Below are positions 1 through 7,124 of a stretch of 8,568 nt of DNA, one piece after another. Source of the stretch: Pseudomonadota bacterium (GTDB taxonomy: Bacteria > Pseudomonadota > Gammaproteobacteria > Burkholderiales > Methylophilaceae); the NCBI GenBank assembly GCA_029549705.1, contig JAKPIR010000010.1, positions 1 to 8,568 on the forward strand. Reading direction: 5' to 3'. The position numbers and the translations under genes are program-made. The notes beneath the pieces were generated by a model, which saw only the letters and a list, made by a program, of their open reading frames with translations, was not told where the DNA came from and ran no database searches. Numbering within the stretch: position 1 is the stretch's first letter; every line of letters begins with the position of its first letter.

Positions 1-1343
<1,343 letters not shown>

Positions 1344-1364
1344 AATTCACAACTATTACTTTTT

Positions 1365-1376
1365 CCTCTTGCGAGG
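1365..1376 (-). other. GNRA-tetraloop hairpin just upstream of mature 16S
   Basis: Read on the minus strand the RNA is CCUC-GCAA-GAGG, a 4-bp stem closed by a GCAA (GNRA) tetraloop. It lies about 20 bases before the 16S 5' end. Its position suggests a role in leader folding or 5' maturation of pre-16S rRNA; this is inference. The stem is short, so chance formation is possible. Confidence 0.4.
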
Positions 1377-1397
1377 TGGTATTTCGCTTTTGCTTTA

Positions 1398-1417
1398 TTT
1401 ATCTATAAATAGATAAA
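1398..1417. repeat. Perfect A/T inverted repeat in the rRNA leader
   Basis: The arms TTTATCTA and TAGATAAA are exact reverse complements around a 4-base loop (8-bp stem). It lies 55-75 bases upstream of mature 16S. The stem has only one G:C pair per arm, so the RNA hairpin would be weak. It could be a processing or assembly element of the leader, or a protein-binding palindrome in DNA. It is not followed by a T tract and is not a terminator. Confidence 0.45.
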
Positions 1418-1636
1418 GTACTCAAATTCATTTCAAGGTGTGTCATATGATTGTCACTATTACTAGCCACAATTCTATTTACATACTTGTCATAAATCTA
1501 AGTGTAAGCACTTGTATTTTCTGAGGCGTCATTTAAACCAAACAATTAACTTAACCTATGCAAGCATAAATATGTTAATCGCGCCTAAATGCGCTTGCCT
1601 CAATCCACAAGCACCCACACTTATCAGTTGTTATTT

Positions 1637-1648
1637 TGTTAAAGAGCT
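1637..1648 (-). promoter_or_regulatory. boxA rRNA antitermination element
   Basis: On the minus strand the sequence is AGCTCTTTAACA, which differs from the E. coli rrn boxA TGCTCTTTAACA only at the first base. In the RNA, boxA binds NusB-NusE (S10) and starts assembly of the antitermination complex that lets polymerase read through the long untranslated rRNA genes. It lies only about 30 bases downstream of the tRNA-fMet 3' end. That leaves almost no room for a separate promoter between the tRNA and boxA, which supports a shared transcript. Confidence 0.85.
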
Positions 1649-1678
1649 AAATATTTAAAGCTGCACCAGCATTAAACT

Positions 1679-1755
1679 TGGTTGCGGGAACAGGATTTGA
1701 ACCTGTGACCTTCGGGTTATGAGCCCGACGAGCTGCCAGACTGCTCCATCCCGCG
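1679..1755 (-). tRNA. Initiator tRNA-fMet (anticodon CAT)
   Basis: A 77-base cloverleaf with the CCA end encoded at 1679-1681. The anticodon CAT lies at 1719-1721 inside the loop CTCATAA. Bacterial initiator marks are all present: an unpaired C1·A72 at the top of the acceptor stem (recognised by methionyl-tRNA formyltransferase), three consecutive G:C pairs (GGG/CCC) at the base of the anticodon stem (for P-site selection), and the A11:U24 pair in the D stem GAGC/GCTC. The T arm is ACAGG-TTCAAAT-CCTGT. It therefore starts translation and is not an elongator tRNA-Met. It sits directly upstream of the 16S leader on the same strand. Confidence 0.97.
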
Positions 1756-1788
1756 TCCGATTCAACGCACTTGTCGTCGAGAGGTGAG

Positions 1789-1817
1789 ACTATAGCAAAC
1801 CTTGCCGACTACCGCAA
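1789..1817 (-). promoter_or_regulatory. Promoter for tRNA-fMet and probably the rRNA unit
   Basis: On the minus strand, TTGCGG at 1812-1817 is followed after exactly 17 bases by TATAGT at 1789-1794, a good sigma-70 pair. The transcript would start around 1780-1785, about 25 bases before the tRNA. Immediately upstream of the -35 (about 1818-1860) is a run very rich in A and T, with several A tracts on the transcribed-direction strand. This resembles the UP element that binds the alpha subunit at strong rRNA promoters. It is the only convincing promoter between kdsB and 16S. No clear factor-independent terminator for kdsB is seen here: arms GGCTTA and TAAGCC (1869-1874, 1896-1901) could pair around a large loop, but the T7 tract is too far away. 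Confidence 0.75.
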
Positions 1818-1894
1818 GAACATTTCTGCTTTTCTTTTATATTTTTGTAAAAAAACTATCTCAGAAGGGGCTTAGGGAAAATCTAAACAGAAAT

Positions 1895-2668
1895 TTAAGC
1901 CATGATTTTTCTGACGAAATCCAAGTCTTCTTGCGTATCCACGCCTGTTGCTGGGGCGCTTTCAGAAACACTGACCGCTATTTTATAACCATGATGCAAT
2001 ACGCGAAGCTGCTCTAAAGATTCTGCTTGCTCTAAACTGCAAGGCGCAATGTCGGCGTACTGCTTCAAGAATTTTGCTCTATAGGCATAAATTCCCACAT
2101 GACGATAGATCGGAGCATTCTTTGCTAAGACATCATCTGCATATGTGTCTCTGGGATAAGGAATAGGGGCGCGGCTAAAATAGAGCGCATTTGAGTTGAT
2201 ATCCAACACCACTTTGACGACATTGGGGTTGATAAAATCTTCCTTAGTACGAATAGCATGGCACGCCGTAGCCATCACTGCATCTCGATGATGACTCAGC
2301 GTGTCTGCCACCTCCAGAATTAAAGAAGGCTCTATGAGCGGCTCATCACCCTGCACATTCACAATGATGGAATCATCTGACCAGCCCTGTTTAAGGGCTA
2401 CTTCTGCAATGCGATCTGTGCCACTATGATGATCAACACTAGTCATCACGACCTGATAACCCAACTGCGCTAATGTATTAAAAATACGCACATCATCGGT
2501 AGCAACGATCACCTGTTTAGCCCCGCTTTTTTTAGCTTGCTCAGCCACCCAAGCCACCATAGGCCTACCAGCAATATCTAACAGCGGCTTGCCTGGCAGC
2601 CGGGTACTAGCGTATCTTGCAGGGATGACGACATAAAACTCAGGGATATTGGCCGCCATCATGCGCAT
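1895..2668 (-). CDS. kdsB: 3-deoxy-manno-octulosonate cytidylyltransferase (CMP-Kdo synthetase)
   Basis: This cytosolic enzyme joins Kdo to CTP, giving CMP-Kdo and pyrophosphate; CMP-Kdo is the donor for Kdo addition to lipid A. The 257-residue protein has the nucleotide-binding signature VVIPARYASTRLPGKPL at residues 13-29, the ATDD segment at 56-59, SGTDRIAE at 82-89, and NVQGDEP at 104-110 with the metal-binding Asp108. It also has RHVGIYAYR and a C-terminal GVDTQEDLDFVRK. The length is slightly above E. coli KdsB (248), the extra residues being at the N terminus. The first ATG (2666-2668) directly follows the ycaR stop (TAAATG) with GGA just upstream, so translation is probably coupled. 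The ATGs at codons 3 and 4 are possible alternative starts. It is the last gene of the envelope run before the tRNA/rRNA unit. Confidence 0.97.
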   Translation of the reverse strand: MRMMAANIPEFYVVIPARYASTRLPGKPLLDIAGRPMVAWVAEQAKKSGAKQVIVATDDVRIFNTLAQLGYQVVMTSVDHHSGTDRIAEVALKQGWSDDSIIVNVQGDEPLIEPSLILEVADTLSHHRDAVMATACHAIRTKEDFINPNVVKVVLDINSNALYFSRAPIPYPRDTYADDVLAKNAPIYRHVGIYAYRAKFLKQYADIAPCSLEQAESLEQLRVLHHGYKIAVSVSESAPATGVDTQEDLDFVRKIMA

Positions 2669-2851
2669 TTATTCCGTGTATTCATCTTGCTCTAAATGAC
2701 GCGCCTCTTCTTCCAGCATCACTGGGATGCCATCTTTGATTGGGTAAGCCAATCGCGCAGACTTGGAAATCAGTTCATTTTTCTCTTTATTGTAAATTAG
2801 CGCACCCTTGGTCACAGGGCAGACTAAAATTTGTAATAATTTTGCATCCAT
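2669..2851 (-). CDS. ycaR: Small Trm112/UPF0434-family protein YcaR
   Basis: A 60-residue acidic protein of the Trm112-like UPF0434 family, with the typical pattern LLQILVCPVTKG at residues 5-16, LISKSARLAYPI at 27-38 and DGIPVMLEEEAR at 40-51. E. coli YcaR has CPVC at the N-terminal motif; here the second cysteine is threonine (CPVT) and Cys11 is the only cysteine. A classical zinc knuckle therefore cannot form. I recall CPVTKG forms in other betaproteobacteria, so this is likely a lineage trait and not damage. Function is not established for the bacterial family; its constant position before kdsB is the main clue. AGGA, which overlaps the end of lpxK, gives a good ribosome binding site 8 bases before the ATG. 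The stop abuts the kdsB start. Confidence 0.93.
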   Translation of the reverse strand: MDAKLLQILVCPVTKGALIYNKEKNELISKSARLAYPIKDGIPVMLEEEARHLEQDEYTE

Positions 2852-2853
2852 TT

Positions 2854-3864
2854 TTATATTCCTAACTTTGCTTGCAAGAGTGCAATAAGTGAAGCTCCAT
2901 CTGGACTAGTTACTTTAGCTGTCACTGGTAAAAACCATGCATCATTTAATGCGAATCCATGACATTTTACGGCATCTTTTTCTGTCATCAAAAGTGTTTT
3001 ACCTGCAAATATCAATAAATCATCAGCCGAGTACTGATGGTGATCCGCGAAGCTTATACTTTCAAAGTGTAATCCCATAGATGATAACTGATTGAAAAAG
3101 CGTGCCGGCTTTCCGATTCCAGCAATAGCAACTAATTTTTTGTGCTTAAAAAATTCAACGGGCTGCCCACTCGCTGCGCCGTTAACAGGTAAAAATATAT
3201 CGCCGTGCAATTGTAAATTAAATTTTTGAGGTAATTTTTTAGCGAAATGAAGACCAGACTCATTTGCGCTATCTACAATTGCATCAACGGTCTGAAGTCT
3301 GGCTATCTTTTCCCGCAAAGGCCCTGCCGGTAATAACAAACGATTGCCAAAACCATCTTTAGAATTAATCAAAGCAATTTCCATATCCCGCGCTAGACGG
3401 TAATGCTGAAGACCATCGTCACTAATCATGACATTACAGTTTGGATACGCCGCCAATAAAGCTTTTCCTGCTGAGACGCGATCTGCGCCTATAAACATGG
3501 GGCATGCAGTGCGCTTTGTAATTAACACTGGCTCATCGCCCACTTGCTGCGGGTTGCTATGCGCAAACACTTCAGTCACCTGTTTAGCACTACCGCCGTA
3601 CCCTCGACTAATTATTCCAGGCTGGTAACCTTGCTGTTTTAGTGTATTGGCAAGCCATATCACCATGGGCGTTTTGCCTGTACCGCCGACACTAATGTTT
3701 CCAACCACAATCACTGGCACGTTTAAGCGTACACCTTTTAATATACCAATTTGATAGAGTGTGCGCCGAACATAAACAATGGCGCCAAATAACCAAGACA
3801 GCGGCATTAATAAAATATGCCAGAACGTGATTGTTAGCCATTGTTTTTGAAACCAATTACGCAT
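2854..3864 (-). CDS. lpxK: Tetraacyldisaccharide 4'-kinase (lipid A 4'-kinase)
   Basis: An inner-membrane-bound kinase that phosphorylates the 4' position of the tetraacyldisaccharide lipid A precursor to give lipid IVA. With the ATG at 3862-3864 the protein is 336 residues, close to E. coli LpxK (328). It opens with a hydrophobic N-terminal anchor (about residues 9-36). The P-loop GNISVGGTGKTP lies at 55-66, RGYGG at 87-91, GDEP at 109-112, DDGLQH at 149-154, and further on come AGPLREK, GIGKPARFF, FADHHQYS and MTEKDAVKC. An upstream in-frame ATG at 3931-3933 would add 23 residues and overlap msbA by 35 bases. I prefer 3864 because the extra residues do not look like LpxK and the family normally starts just before the membrane anchor. 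Neither start has a clear Shine-Dalgarno. The stop is followed two bases later by ycaR. Confidence 0.95.
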   Translation of the reverse strand: MRNWFQKQWLTITFWHILLMPLSWLFGAIVYVRRTLYQIGILKGVRLNVPVIVVGNISVGGTGKTPMVIWLANTLKQQGYQPGIISRGYGGSAKQVTEVFAHSNPQQVGDEPVLITKRTACPMFIGADRVSAGKALLAAYPNCNVMISDDGLQHYRLARDMEIALINSKDGFGNRLLLPAGPLREKIARLQTVDAIVDSANESGLHFAKKLPQKFNLQLHGDIFLPVNGAASGQPVEFFKHKKLVAIAGIGKPARFFNQLSSMGLHFESISFADHHQYSADDLLIFAGKTLLMTEKDAVKCHGFALNDAWFLPVTAKVTSPDGASLIALLQAKLGI

Positions 3865-3898
3865 TTTAAATTTTGGCTGACTTGAAGTAGCAAACTGC

Positions 3899-5656
3899 TT
3901 AAGTATTGAACTGCTTTTGATACAGCTTGGCATAGTGCTGATTTAGTTTCATCAGCTCGTCGTGTGTTCCACATTCAATGATTTTGCCTTGCTCCATCAC
4001 CATAATGCGGTCCGCGTTTTCTATGGTGCTCAAACGATGGGCGATCACAATACTGGTGCGATTTTGCATTAATGCATCCATGGCGGCTTGAACATGCTGC
4101 TCAGATTCGGTATCGAGCGCGGATGTTGCTTCATCTAACAATAAAATGGGTGCATTTTTTAAGATGGCACGCGCAATGGCAATGCGCTGACGTTGCCCAC
4201 CGGATAAACGAACACCGCGATCGCCGATCTCATTTTGCAAACCAAGCGGCAACTGCTGAATAAACTCCCACGCATGTGCGGCTTTTGCGGCGGCAACCAC
4301 TTCTTCTTCCGTTGCGCTTCTTAAAACACCATAGGCAATATTGTTAAATATTGTGTCATTAAACAGCACAATGTCTTGACTCACCATTGCAAACTGCTCA
4401 CGCAGGTTTTTCAGTTTGAGTGCGCGAATATCAACCCCGTCTAATAACACAACGCCTTGTTGTAACTCATAAAAACGCGGCAATAAATTCACTAAAGTTG
4501 TTTTTCCGCCGCCAGAACGTCCGACTAGCGCAATTTTTTCACCGGCTTTGATGGTAAAACTTAAATTATCTAAGGCAACACCACTCGCATTTTCGTAACG
4601 CAACGTCACGTTTTTAAACTCTATTTCGCCATTAGCGCGCGCTATTTCAATCGCACCTTCATCTTGCTCAGGAACAGCGTCCATCACTTCAAAAATGCTT
4701 TGCGCTGCGGCTAGCCCAATTTGAAAATCTTCATTGGCAGCTGCGATATGCTTAATCGGTGAAATCATCATCAACAGTGCGCCGACAAATGCGGCGAACT
4801 CACCGATGGTAAAATGGCTGATTGCGTAATAAATCACCAATCCAAGCGCAATGGCTGCAAACATCTCCACCATAAAGCTACTTAAACCGGCAATACGGGT
4901 TAAACGTAACTCAATACGCCGATTATTGGTGACTATTTCAGAAAAACGATTGAATTCAAAATCCTGTGCGCCAAATATTTTAACGATGCGCTGGCCAGCG
5001 ATAGCCTCTTCTGCAGATTTTGTCATGCTCCCCACGCTGTCTTGCACAAGCTTTGCACCACTTTTAAGTTTAGGGGTAACCTGCCTTAAATAAAAGGCAA
5101 TAAAAGGCAAAATACAGGCAAACACGAGTGTCAGCCGCCAATCGAGGTATAGCATGTAGCCCAGCAAGCCAATCACGGTGAGGATGTCACGCAAAATATT
5201 GAGCCAAGAACGCGTGGTTGCGGTGGAAAGCCGCTCAACATCGTAGCCGAATTTAGCCACCAAGGCACCAGAAGAACGCGCATCAAAATATTGCACGGGC
5301 AACACCATCAGCCTTGCAAACATTTCTTTACGAAAATCCTCCACCACGCGCCTGGCGACCGTTCGCATTGAATAAACCGAAATATAGCCCGCGAGCCCAC
5401 GAATGAACATCAAGCCAAAAATCATCAGTGGCAAAATAACTTCTTGGCCGGCCGCTTTTTTGACAAAACCTTCATCAGTCACCTGTTTGATTAGCGCAAG
5501 AAAGCCTGTATTGCTGGCTGAAAGCACCACGAGCGATAAAATACTGGTGATAAATACATATTTATAGCGCCACGCATAGCGAAACAGGCGCAAATACAAG
5601 ATTTTTGCGTTGGTGATTTGCGGGAGTTTTTCTTTGTTACGTCTAGATTTTGACAT
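3899..5656 (-). CDS. msbA: Lipid A export ATP-binding/permease protein MsbA
   Basis: A homodimeric type IV ABC exporter that flips core-lipid A across the inner membrane using ATP. At 585 residues it is the usual length (E. coli 582). The N-terminal membrane domain has hydrophobic segments near residues 33-56, 73-96, 151-171, 173-191 and about 258-310. The nucleotide-binding domain is intact: A-loop Tyr354, Walker A GRSGGGKT at 379-386 (Lys385), Q-loop Gln427, signature LSGGQ at 484-488, Walker B ILLLDE at 504-509 with catalytic Glu509, D-loop SALD at 512-515 and switch His540. The start ATG (5654-5656) lacks an obvious Shine-Dalgarno. lpxK follows downstream, as in E. coli msbA-lpxK, and exbD lies 75 bases upstream across a spacer with a perfect inverted repeat. 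A general multidrug ABC exporter is possible by sequence alone, but the lpxK/kdsB context favours MsbA. Confidence 0.94.
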   Translation of the reverse strand: MSKSRRNKEKLPQITNAKILYLRLFRYAWRYKYVFITSILSLVVLSASNTGFLALIKQVTDEGFVKKAAGQEVILPLMIFGLMFIRGLAGYISVYSMRTVARRVVEDFRKEMFARLMVLPVQYFDARSSGALVAKFGYDVERLSTATTRSWLNILRDILTVIGLLGYMLYLDWRLTLVFACILPFIAFYLRQVTPKLKSGAKLVQDSVGSMTKSAEEAIAGQRIVKIFGAQDFEFNRFSEIVTNNRRIELRLTRIAGLSSFMVEMFAAIALGLVIYYAISHFTIGEFAAFVGALLMMISPIKHIAAANEDFQIGLAAAQSIFEVMDAVPEQDEGAIEIARANGEIEFKNVTLRYENASGVALDNLSFTIKAGEKIALVGRSGGGKTTLVNLLPRFYELQQGVVLLDGVDIRALKLKNLREQFAMVSQDIVLFNDTIFNNIAYGVLRSATEEEVVAAAKAAHAWEFIQQLPLGLQNEIGDRGVRLSGGQRQRIAIARAILKNAPILLLDEATSALDTESEQHVQAAMDALMQNRTSIVIAHRLSTIENADRIMVMEQGKIIECGTHDELMKLNQHYAKLYQKQFNT

Positions 5657-5682
5657 TCATCAGTACTAACAAAAGGGGTTGC

Positions 5683-5706
5683 ATCACAAAAGGTGCGTTT
5701 TGTGAT
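5683..5706. repeat. Perfect inverted repeat in the exbD-msbA spacer
   Basis: The arms ATCACAAAA (5683-5691) and TTTTGTGAT (5698-5706) are exact reverse complements around a 6-base loop, in the 75-base gap between exbD and msbA. In the minus-strand transcript it would form a 9-bp, A/U-rich hairpin ending about 27 bases before the msbA start. No T tract follows on either strand, so it is not a standard terminator. It may tune msbA expression relative to exbBD by mRNA folding or processing, or it may be an operator. The TGTGA/TCACA halves face the wrong way for a CRP site. Confidence 0.55.
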
Positions 5707-5731
5707 TGTAAGTTATTGAAATCGTAGATAA

Positions 5732-6154
5732 TTATTTACCGGCTGGTTGTTGGGTTGCAAAAGTGATGTGCGTGTAACCAGCTGTGCGCGACGCCTCCAT
5801 CACATCAATCACCGATTGATGTGTGGCTTTTGCATCTGCATTGATAATAATCGTTGGCTCTTTACCGCCCTGCGCTGCCGCTTGCAGTGCCGCGCCAATA
5901 CCAGAAACAGAAGTATCTGCCAGCACTTTACCATTCACCACATACTTTCCACTCGCATCCACGCCCACTTCAATCGTGAGCGGTTTATCTTGCGCCTGAT
6001 TGGCTTCAGCGGTGGGTAGATTGATTTGTAGTTCACTGGTGCGTGAGAAGGTCGCGCTCACCACCAAGAAAATAATAATCACCAATAGCACGTCAATCAA
6101 CGGCACGAGATTCATCTCAAGTTCTTCATGACGTTTTCCGCGTTGAAAGTTCAT
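5732..6154 (-). CDS. exbD: Biopolymer transport protein ExbD/TolR family
   Basis: A subunit of the ExbB-ExbD proton-driven motor of the inner membrane. The 140-residue protein has a short cytoplasmic N terminus, one transmembrane helix at about residues 15-36 (NLVPLIDVLLVIIIFLVVSA) and a periplasmic domain to the end. Asp21 in the helix matches the proton-carrying aspartate of ExbD and TolR. The periplasmic part shows the usual INLPTAE, VNGK and IIINADAKATHQSVIDVM blocks. The ATG at 6152-6154 follows the exbB stop by 39 bases, with only a weak GAAAG-type ribosome binding site. No tonB, tolA or tolB is visible, so the partner and cargo are unknown. This exbBD-type pair beside lpxK/kdsB also occurs in pseudomonads. 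Confidence 0.94.
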   Translation of the reverse strand: MNFQRGKRHEELEMNLVPLIDVLLVIIIFLVVSATFSRTSELQINLPTAEANQAQDKPLTIEVGVDASGKYVVNGKVLADTSVSGIGAALQAAAQGGKEPTIIINADAKATHQSVIDVMEASRTAGYTHITFATQQPAGK

Positions 6155-6193
6155 AGCATTTCTTTCAGTGTTTACTCGTTGATTTCAGTGCGC

Positions 6194-6799
6194 TTACTTG
6201 CGTTCACCGTGAATAATTTCCACCAGCTTAATCGCCTGCTGCTCCATGCCTACCAGCAAGTCATCCACCTTTGAGCGATAGTAGCGATACGCCACCATTG
6301 CCGGCACCGCGACGATAATCCCTGCCGCGGTATTATAGAGTGCCACCGAAATGCCTCGGGCAAATTGAGCAATATCATGGCCAGTATTAGTAAACGCGCC
6401 AAAAAGTTCCACCATACCAATCACCGTACCGAGCAAGCCTAACAACGGTGCAACTGTGGCAATGGTGCCTAAAGTAGAAAGGTATCGCTCTAATCCGTGC
6501 GCCACCGCGCGCCCAGTCTCCTCAATCGCTTCTTTGGTCACTTCACGCGAGCTTGCGGCATTGGCCAAAGCGCTGGCGAACACTTTACCAAGCGGTGAGT
6601 GCTGCTCTAATTTTGCAATGGTTTCTTTTGCAACGCCGCCAGATGCTAGCCACGACTGCACTTCAGGCAACAGATTTTGTGGTGCAACGCTTGATTCACG
6701 CAACGCAAATGCACGCTCGCCAATAATGGCCAGCGCTACAACAGATGCAATGATAAGAGGCCAAATGGGCCAGCCTGCTGCTAAAATAATTTGCCACAT
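6194..6799 (-). CDS. exbB: MotA/TolQ/ExbB proton channel family protein
   Basis: The multi-span subunit that forms the pentameric proton channel around ExbD. From the ATG at 6797-6799 it has 201 residues. Hydrophobic helices lie near residues 11-27, 110-132 and 152-174, with a cytoplasmic stretch between the first two. The family core TVAPLLGLLGTVIGM at 115-129 and YNTAAGIIVAVPAMVAY at 155-171 are clear, and Thr157 corresponds to the conserved pore threonine of the last helix. The reading frame extends upstream to a TTG at 6821-6823, but the ATG is preferred: GGAG lies 10 bases before it, whereas the TTG lacks one and the protein naturally begins just before the first helix. It is the first gene of the envelope run and has a candidate promoter upstream. 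Confidence 0.94.
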   Translation of the reverse strand: MWQIILAAGWPIWPLIIASVVALAIIGERAFALRESSVAPQNLLPEVQSWLASGGVAKETIAKLEQHSPLGKVFASALANAASSREVTKEAIEETGRAVAHGLERYLSTLGTIATVAPLLGLLGTVIGMVELFGAFTNTGHDIAQFARGISVALYNTAAGIIVAVPAMVAYRYYRSKVDDLLVGMEQQAIKLVEIIHGERK

Positions 6800-6854
6800 G
6801 AGATTACAACTCCAAAAATTCAATAAAGACTGTGATGAAACAACTTTAATTCTG

Positions 6855-6869
6855 TCATCGATGCGATGA
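6855..6869. repeat. Short perfect palindrome in the exbB 5' leader
   Basis: The arms TCATCG (6855-6860) and CGATGA (6864-6869) surround a 3-base loop, 56-70 bases before the exbB ATG and just downstream of the candidate -10. It could be a small operator or a leader hairpin. It is short enough to be a chance occurrence. Confidence 0.3.
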
Positions 6870-6885
6870 AATTTATGCTTGCGAT

Positions 6886-6914
6886 ACTTTAGCTTGTCGC
6901 CCGCATTTGGGCAA
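6886..6914 (-). promoter_or_regulatory. Candidate sigma-70 promoter of the exbB-exbD-msbA-lpxK-ycaR-kdsB run
   Basis: On the minus strand, TTGCCC at 6909-6914 is followed after 17 bases by TAAAGT at 6886-6891 (each matching four of six consensus bases or close to it). Transcription would begin near 6880, giving an untranslated leader of about 80 bases before exbB. It is the best-spaced pair in the spacer. Other TTGAC motifs further upstream (around 6931, 7029, 7039, 7072) lack an equally good -10 at the right distance. The six downstream genes have gaps of 0 to 75 bases, consistent with one operon. Confidence 0.45.
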
Positions 6915-7045
6915 GCAGGAACAACAATTAGTCAAAAAAGTTATTCCGAATCTGCCTGCACAAAAAAACGCCTAAACACCATTCTGTTCAGCTCAAAAAT
7001 GCTACTAAATTCCGCAGAAAACAAGCCCGTCAAAACAGGTCAAAA

Positions 7046-7064
7046 TTGCTTAATTATTAATCAA
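7046..7064. promoter_or_regulatory. Operator-like near-palindrome
   Basis: The halves TTGCTTAAT (7046-7054) and ATTAATCAA (7056-7064) are reverse complements with one mismatch around a single central base, giving a 19-base symmetric A/T-rich site typical in size of a dimeric regulator site. It lies about 130 bases upstream of the candidate exbB promoter. It does not match the Fur box pattern well. Being A/T-rich, it could be chance. Confidence 0.3.
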
Positions 7065-7085
7065 AATCGCAGTCAACCTTTTTCG

Positions 7086-7124
7086 ATGCTCTGGAAGCCT
7101 TTATTTACAAGGCTTCCAGAGCAT
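7086..7124. terminator. Strong perfect 16-bp hairpin, terminator-like on the plus strand
   Basis: The arms ATGCTCTGGAAGCCTT (7086-7101) and AAGGCTTCCAGAGCAT (7109-7124) are exact reverse complements around a 7-base loop, TATTTAC. On the plus strand the hairpin is followed by AAAATTTTTC, which resembles a factor-independent terminator. On the minus strand, the direction of comEC, it is followed by CGAAAAAGG and has no U tract. It lies 105 bases past the comEC stop. It may still end or stabilise the comEC transcript, or act on an unseen plus-strand transcript. Confidence 0.6.

Larger units (their letters stand above)
1344..1678 (-). promoter_or_regulatory. 16S rRNA leader (spacer between tRNA-fMet and 16S)
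   Basis: This stretch of about 335 bases has no gene and is the transcribed leader of the rRNA unit. It begins, right after the tRNA, with a boxA element, followed by the GTGTGGGTGCTTGTGG-type segment that I recall from betaproteobacterial rrn leaders. Several small hairpins follow: 1591-1597 with 1608-1614, 1560-1565 with 1593-1598, AAGTG/CACTT at 1500-1513, and an A/T palindrome at 1398-1417. A CCTC-GCAA-GAGG hairpin with a GNRA tetraloop lies at 1365-1376, about 20 bases before the mature 16S 5' end. The 16S-proximal part would be expected to pair with the sequence downstream of 16S to form an RNase III site, but that partner is outside the window. I found no convincing -35/-10 pair inside the leader. 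Confidence 0.75.

Noticed and set aside
1381..1530. Possible secondary rRNA promoters such as TTGGTT or TTGTGG with A/T-rich partners.
   Set aside because: Poor -10 matches or wrong spacing; none approaches the pair at 1789-1817.
1802..2017. Plus-strand frame of 71 codons.
   Set aside because: It spans the tRNA promoter region and the antisense of the kdsB 3' end; no family features.
3428..5093. Plus-strand frames opposite lpxK and msbA.
   Set aside because: Antisense shadows of clear, conserved minus-strand genes.
5683..5706. CRP-like site from the TGTGA and TCACA halves.
   Set aside because: The halves are in the reverse order (TCACA then TGTGA) compared with the CRP consensus.
5747..6869. 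Plus-strand frames of 90 and 137 codons opposite exbD and exbB.
   Set aside because: Antisense to well-recognised genes; Cys- and Arg-rich composition typical of shadow frames.
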